A DNA stretch of 64,000 nt. It comes from Strigamia acuminata (Eukaryota > Arthropoda > Chilopoda > Geophilomorpha > Linotaeniidae). Location of the stretch: the NCBI GenBank assembly GCA_949358305.1, contig CASHSZ010000126.1, forward strand, positions 123,009 through 187,008. Direction: 5' to 3'. Numbering within the stretch: position 1 is the first letter of the stretch; the number at the start of each line of letters is the position of its first letter. The notes beneath the pieces were generated by a model. It had not been told where the DNA came from, searched no databases, and saw nothing but the letters and a program-made list of their open reading frames with translations. This document shows, one piece after another, positions 60,601-64,000 of the stretch. The translations under genes and the position numbers were made by a program.

Positions 60601-63600
60601 CGATTCCCGTGTGCGCAATTTGCATATCTGGCACTGTTGCAGAGATATAAGCAAAAAACAGACTTTTTGAACAGAAAAAGTGGTGTATCTCTGCAACGGT
60701 GCCAGATATGCAAATTCCGCCAACGGGAATCGACTTTTTAGCGCATTTTATACGTCTTAAGCATGTTTTTGGCACTTTTTAAAATTTGTCAAAAAAGCAA
60801 AGGCTAATGTATGGAGAAATGGCCAAAAATTGAAAAAGTTCCAGAAACGTGCTGGTCAGACGTAAAATGAGCTGAAAAATCGATTCCCGTGTGCGCAATT
60901 TGCATATCTGGCACTGTTGCAGAGATATAAGCAAAAAACTGACTTTTTGAACAGAAAAAGTGGTGTATCTCTGCAACGGTGCCAGATATGCAAATTCCGC
61001 CAACGGGAATCGACTTTTTAGCGCATTTTACATGTCTTAAGCATGTTTTTGGCACTTTTTAAAATTTGTCAAAAAAGCAAAGGCTAATGTATGGAGAAAT
61101 GGCCAAAAATTGAAAAAGTTCCAGAAACGTGCTGGTTAGACGTAAAATGAGCTGAAAAATCGATTCCCGTGTGCGCAATTTGCATATCTGGCACTGTTGC
61201 AGAGATATAAGCAAAAAACAGACTTTTTGAACAGAAAAAGTGGTGTATCTCTGCAACGGTGCCAGATATGCAAATTCCGCCAACGGGAATCGACTTTTTA
61301 GCGCATTTTATACGTCTTAAGCATGTTTTTGGCACTTTTTAAAATTTGTCAAAAAAGCAAAGGCTAATGTATGGAGAAATGGCCAAAAATTGAAAAAGTT
61401 CCAGAAACGTGCTGGTCAGACGTAAAATGAGCTGAAAAATCGATTCCCGTGTGCGCAATTTGCATATCTGGCACTGTTGCAGAGATATAAGCAAAAAACT
61501 GACTTTTTGAACAGAAAAAGTGGTGTATCTCTGCAACGGTGCCAGATATGCAAATTCCGCCAACGGGAATCGACTTTTTAGCGCATTTTACATGTCTTAA
61601 GCATGTTTTTGGCACTTTTTAAAATTTGTCAAAAAAGCAAAGGCTAATGTATGGAGAAATGGCCAAAAATTGAAAAAGTTCCAGAAACGTGCTGGTTAGA
61701 CGTAAAATGAGCTGAAAAATCGATTCCCGTGTGCGCAATTTGCATATCTGGCACTGTTGCAGAGATATAAGCAAAAAACAGACTTTTTGAACAGAAAAAG
61801 TGGTGTATCTCTGCAACGGTGCCAGATATGCAAATTCCGCCAACGGGAATCGACTTTTTAGCGCATTTTATACGTCTTAAGCATGTGTTTGGCACTTTTT
61901 AAAATTTGTCAAAAAAGCAAAGGCTAATTAATGTATGGAGAAATGGCCAAAAATTGAAAAAGTTCCAGAAACGTGCTGGTCAGACGTAAAATGAGCTGAA
62001 AAATCGATTCCCGTGTGCGCAATTTGCATATCTGGCACTGTTGCAGAGATATAAGCAAAAAACAGACTTTTTGAACAGAAAAAGTGGTGTATCTCTGCAA
62101 CGGTGCCAGATATGCAAATTCCGCCAACGGGAATCGACTTTTTAGCGCATTTTACATGTCTTAAGCATGTTTTTGGCACTTTTTAAAATTTGTCAAAAAA
62201 GCAAAGGCTAATGTATGGAGAAATGGCCAAAAATTGAAAAAGTTCCAGAAACGTGCTGGTCAGACGTAAAATGAGCTGAAAAATCGATTCCCGTGTGCGC
62301 AATTTGCATATCTGGCACTGTTGCAGAGATATAAGCAAAAAACTGACTTTTTGAACAGAAAAAGTGGTGTATCTCTGCAACGGTGCCAGATATGCAAATT
62401 CCGCCAACGGGAATCGACTTTTTAGCGCATTTTACATGTCTTAAGCATGTTTTTGGCACTTTTTAAAATTTGTCAAAAAAGCAAAGGCTAATGTATGGAG
62501 AAATGGCCAAAAATTGAAAAAGTTCCAGAAACGTGCTGGTTAGACGTAAAATGAGCTGAAAAATCGATTCCCGTGTGCGCAATTTGCATATCTGGCACTG
62601 TTGCAGAGATATAAGCAAAAAACAGACTTTTTGAACAGAAAAAGTGGTGTATCTCTGCAACGGTGCCAGATATGCAAATTCCGCCAACGGGAATCGACTT
62701 TTTAGCGCATTTTATACGTCTTAAGCATGTTTTTGGCACTTTTTAAAATTTGTCAAAAAAGCAAAGGCTAATGTATGGAGAAATGGCCAAAAATTGAAAA
62801 AGTTCCAGAAACGTGCTGGTCAGACGTAAAATGAGCTGAAAAATCGATTCCCGTGTGCGCAATTTGCATATCTGGCACTGTTGCAGAGATATAAGCAAAA
62901 AACTGACTTTTTGAACAGAAAAAGTGGTGTATCTCTGCAACGGTGCCAGATATGCAAATTCCGCCAACGGGAATCGACTTTTTAGCGCATTTTACATGTC
63001 TTAAGCATGTTTTTGGCACTTTTTAAAATTTGTCAAAAAAGCAAAGGCTAATGTATGGAGAAATGGCCAAAAATTGAAAAAGTTCCAGAAACGTGCTGGT
63101 TAGACGTAAAATGAGCTGAAAAATCGATTCCCGTGTGCGCAATTTGCATATCTGGCACTGTTGCAGAGATATAAGCAAAAAACAGACTTTTTGAACAGAA
63201 AAAGTGGTGTATCTCTGCAACGGTGCCAGATATGCAAATTCCGCCAACGGGAATCGACTTTTTAGCGCATTTTATACGTCTTAAGCATGTTTTTGGCACT
63301 TTTTAAAATTTGTCAAAAAAGCAAAGGCTAATGTATGGAGAAATGGCCAAAAATTGAAAAAGTTCCAGAAACGTGCTGGTCAGACGTAAAATGAGCTGAA
63401 AAATCGATTCCCGTGTGCGCAATTTGCATATCTGGCACTGTTGCAGAGATATAAGCAAAAAACTGACTTTTTGAACAGAAAAAGTGGTGTATCTCTGCAA
63501 CGGTGCCAGATATGCAAATTCCGCCAACGGGAATCGACTTTTTAGCGCATTTTACATGTCTTAAGCATGTTTTTGGCACTTTTTAAAATTTGTCAAAAAA

Positions 63601-64000
63601 GCAAAGGCTAATGTATGGAGAAATGGCCAAAAATTGAAAAAGTTCCAGAAACGTGCTGGTTAGACGTAAAATGAGCTGAAAAATCGATTCCCGTGTGCGC
63701 AATTTGCATATCTGGCACTGTTGCAGAGATATAAGCAAAAAACAGACTTTTTGAACAGAAAAAGTGGTGTATCTCTGCAACGGTGCCAGATATGCAAATT
63801 CCGCCAACGGGAATCGACTTTTTAGCGCATTTTATACGTCTTAAGCATGTGTTTGGCACTTTTTAAAATTTGTCAAAAAAGCAAAGGCTAATTAATGTAT
63901 GGAGAAATGGCCAAAAATTGAAAAAGTTCCAGAAACGTGCTGGTCAGACGTAAAATGAGCTGAAAATCGATTCCCGTGTGCGCAATTTGCATATCTGGCA
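57700..64000. repeat. 280/284-bp satellite array (22 full units plus a partial)
   Basis: Units of 280 bp, or 284 bp when TAAT is duplicated to TAATTAAT, follow head to tail and continue past the window end. Every unit contains a hairpin: inner arms of 31 nt (for example 58081-58111 and 58150-58180, one mismatch, loop 38 nt) and outer arms of 10 nt (CGATTCCCGT and ACGGGAATCG), separated by 6-nt internal loops. The units differ at few diagnostic sites (GGTC/GGTT, AAACTGAC/AAACAGAC, TATACG/TACATG, ATGTG/ATGTT). These alternate in the right half, giving a two-unit higher-order pattern. Minus-strand frames in every unit are by-products of the repeat. The role is unknown; pericentromeric or centromeric satellite is one possibility. 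Confidence 0.97.

Noticed and set aside
57677-63859. Pairs of 67-87-residue minus-strand frames in every satellite unit
   Set aside because: They overlap in two frames, recur identically in each unit and reflect the satellite sequence rather than a gene.

Overview
The window reads as arthropod, probably insect, nuclear DNA. The signs are short GT-AG introns, long AT-rich spacers, a serpin, a pickpocket-type DEG/ENaC channel gene and metazoan transposon classes. There is no bacterial operon structure, and I recognise no rRNA or tRNA gene. Most of the 64 kb consists of mobile elements inserted into, or next to, a few host genes.

Layout. (1) 240-13108: a complete Ty3/Gypsy LTR retrotransposon with identical 820-bp LTRs, an ACTC target duplication, a proline-type primer site, gag, a canonical -1 frameshift heptamer, pol, and an unusual third gene that seems to need an intron. 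(2) 13112-21101: a tandem family of three-exon leucine-rich-repeat (LRR) genes. It holds a fragment, one pseudogene (A) and two intact-looking genes (B, C); a fourth member (D, broken) lies at 44271. Small TIR elements sit around and inside copy B. (3) 21784-40089: one serpin gene split by a 17,006-bp Polinton/adintovirus-like element (22587-39592). That element has identical 151-bp TIRs, a 6-bp CATATT duplication and a near-complete virus-like gene set: protein-primed DNA polymerase, two adenain-like proteases, putative major capsid and penton proteins, packaging ATPase, a PLA2-like protein, an integrase with chromodomain, and several lineage-specific proteins. (4) 40958-43562: a short LTR element keeping only gag, protease and a Pol tail. 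(5) 44271-45550: LRR copy D, ending in a 37-copy 20-bp minisatellite. (6) 47194-49355: DEG/ENaC exons whose last exon encodes two channel-type TM2 segments. (7) 49943-50615: a TIR element. (8) 51114-56977: a complete BEL/Pao retrotransposon with 307-bp LTRs and a GAGCT duplication. (9) From about 57700 to the end: a 280/284-bp satellite, each unit carrying a long hairpin.

How the parts work together. The Gypsy and BEL/Pao elements carry what retrotransposition needs (Gag, protease, RT, RNase H, integrase). The 2.6-kb LTR element would need help from a relative. The Polinton encodes replication, integration and apparently particle formation, so it may be an integrated virus rather than only a transposon. 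Its insertion removes the reactive-centre half of an otherwise open serpin reading frame. All identifications come from reading motifs; no database search was run.
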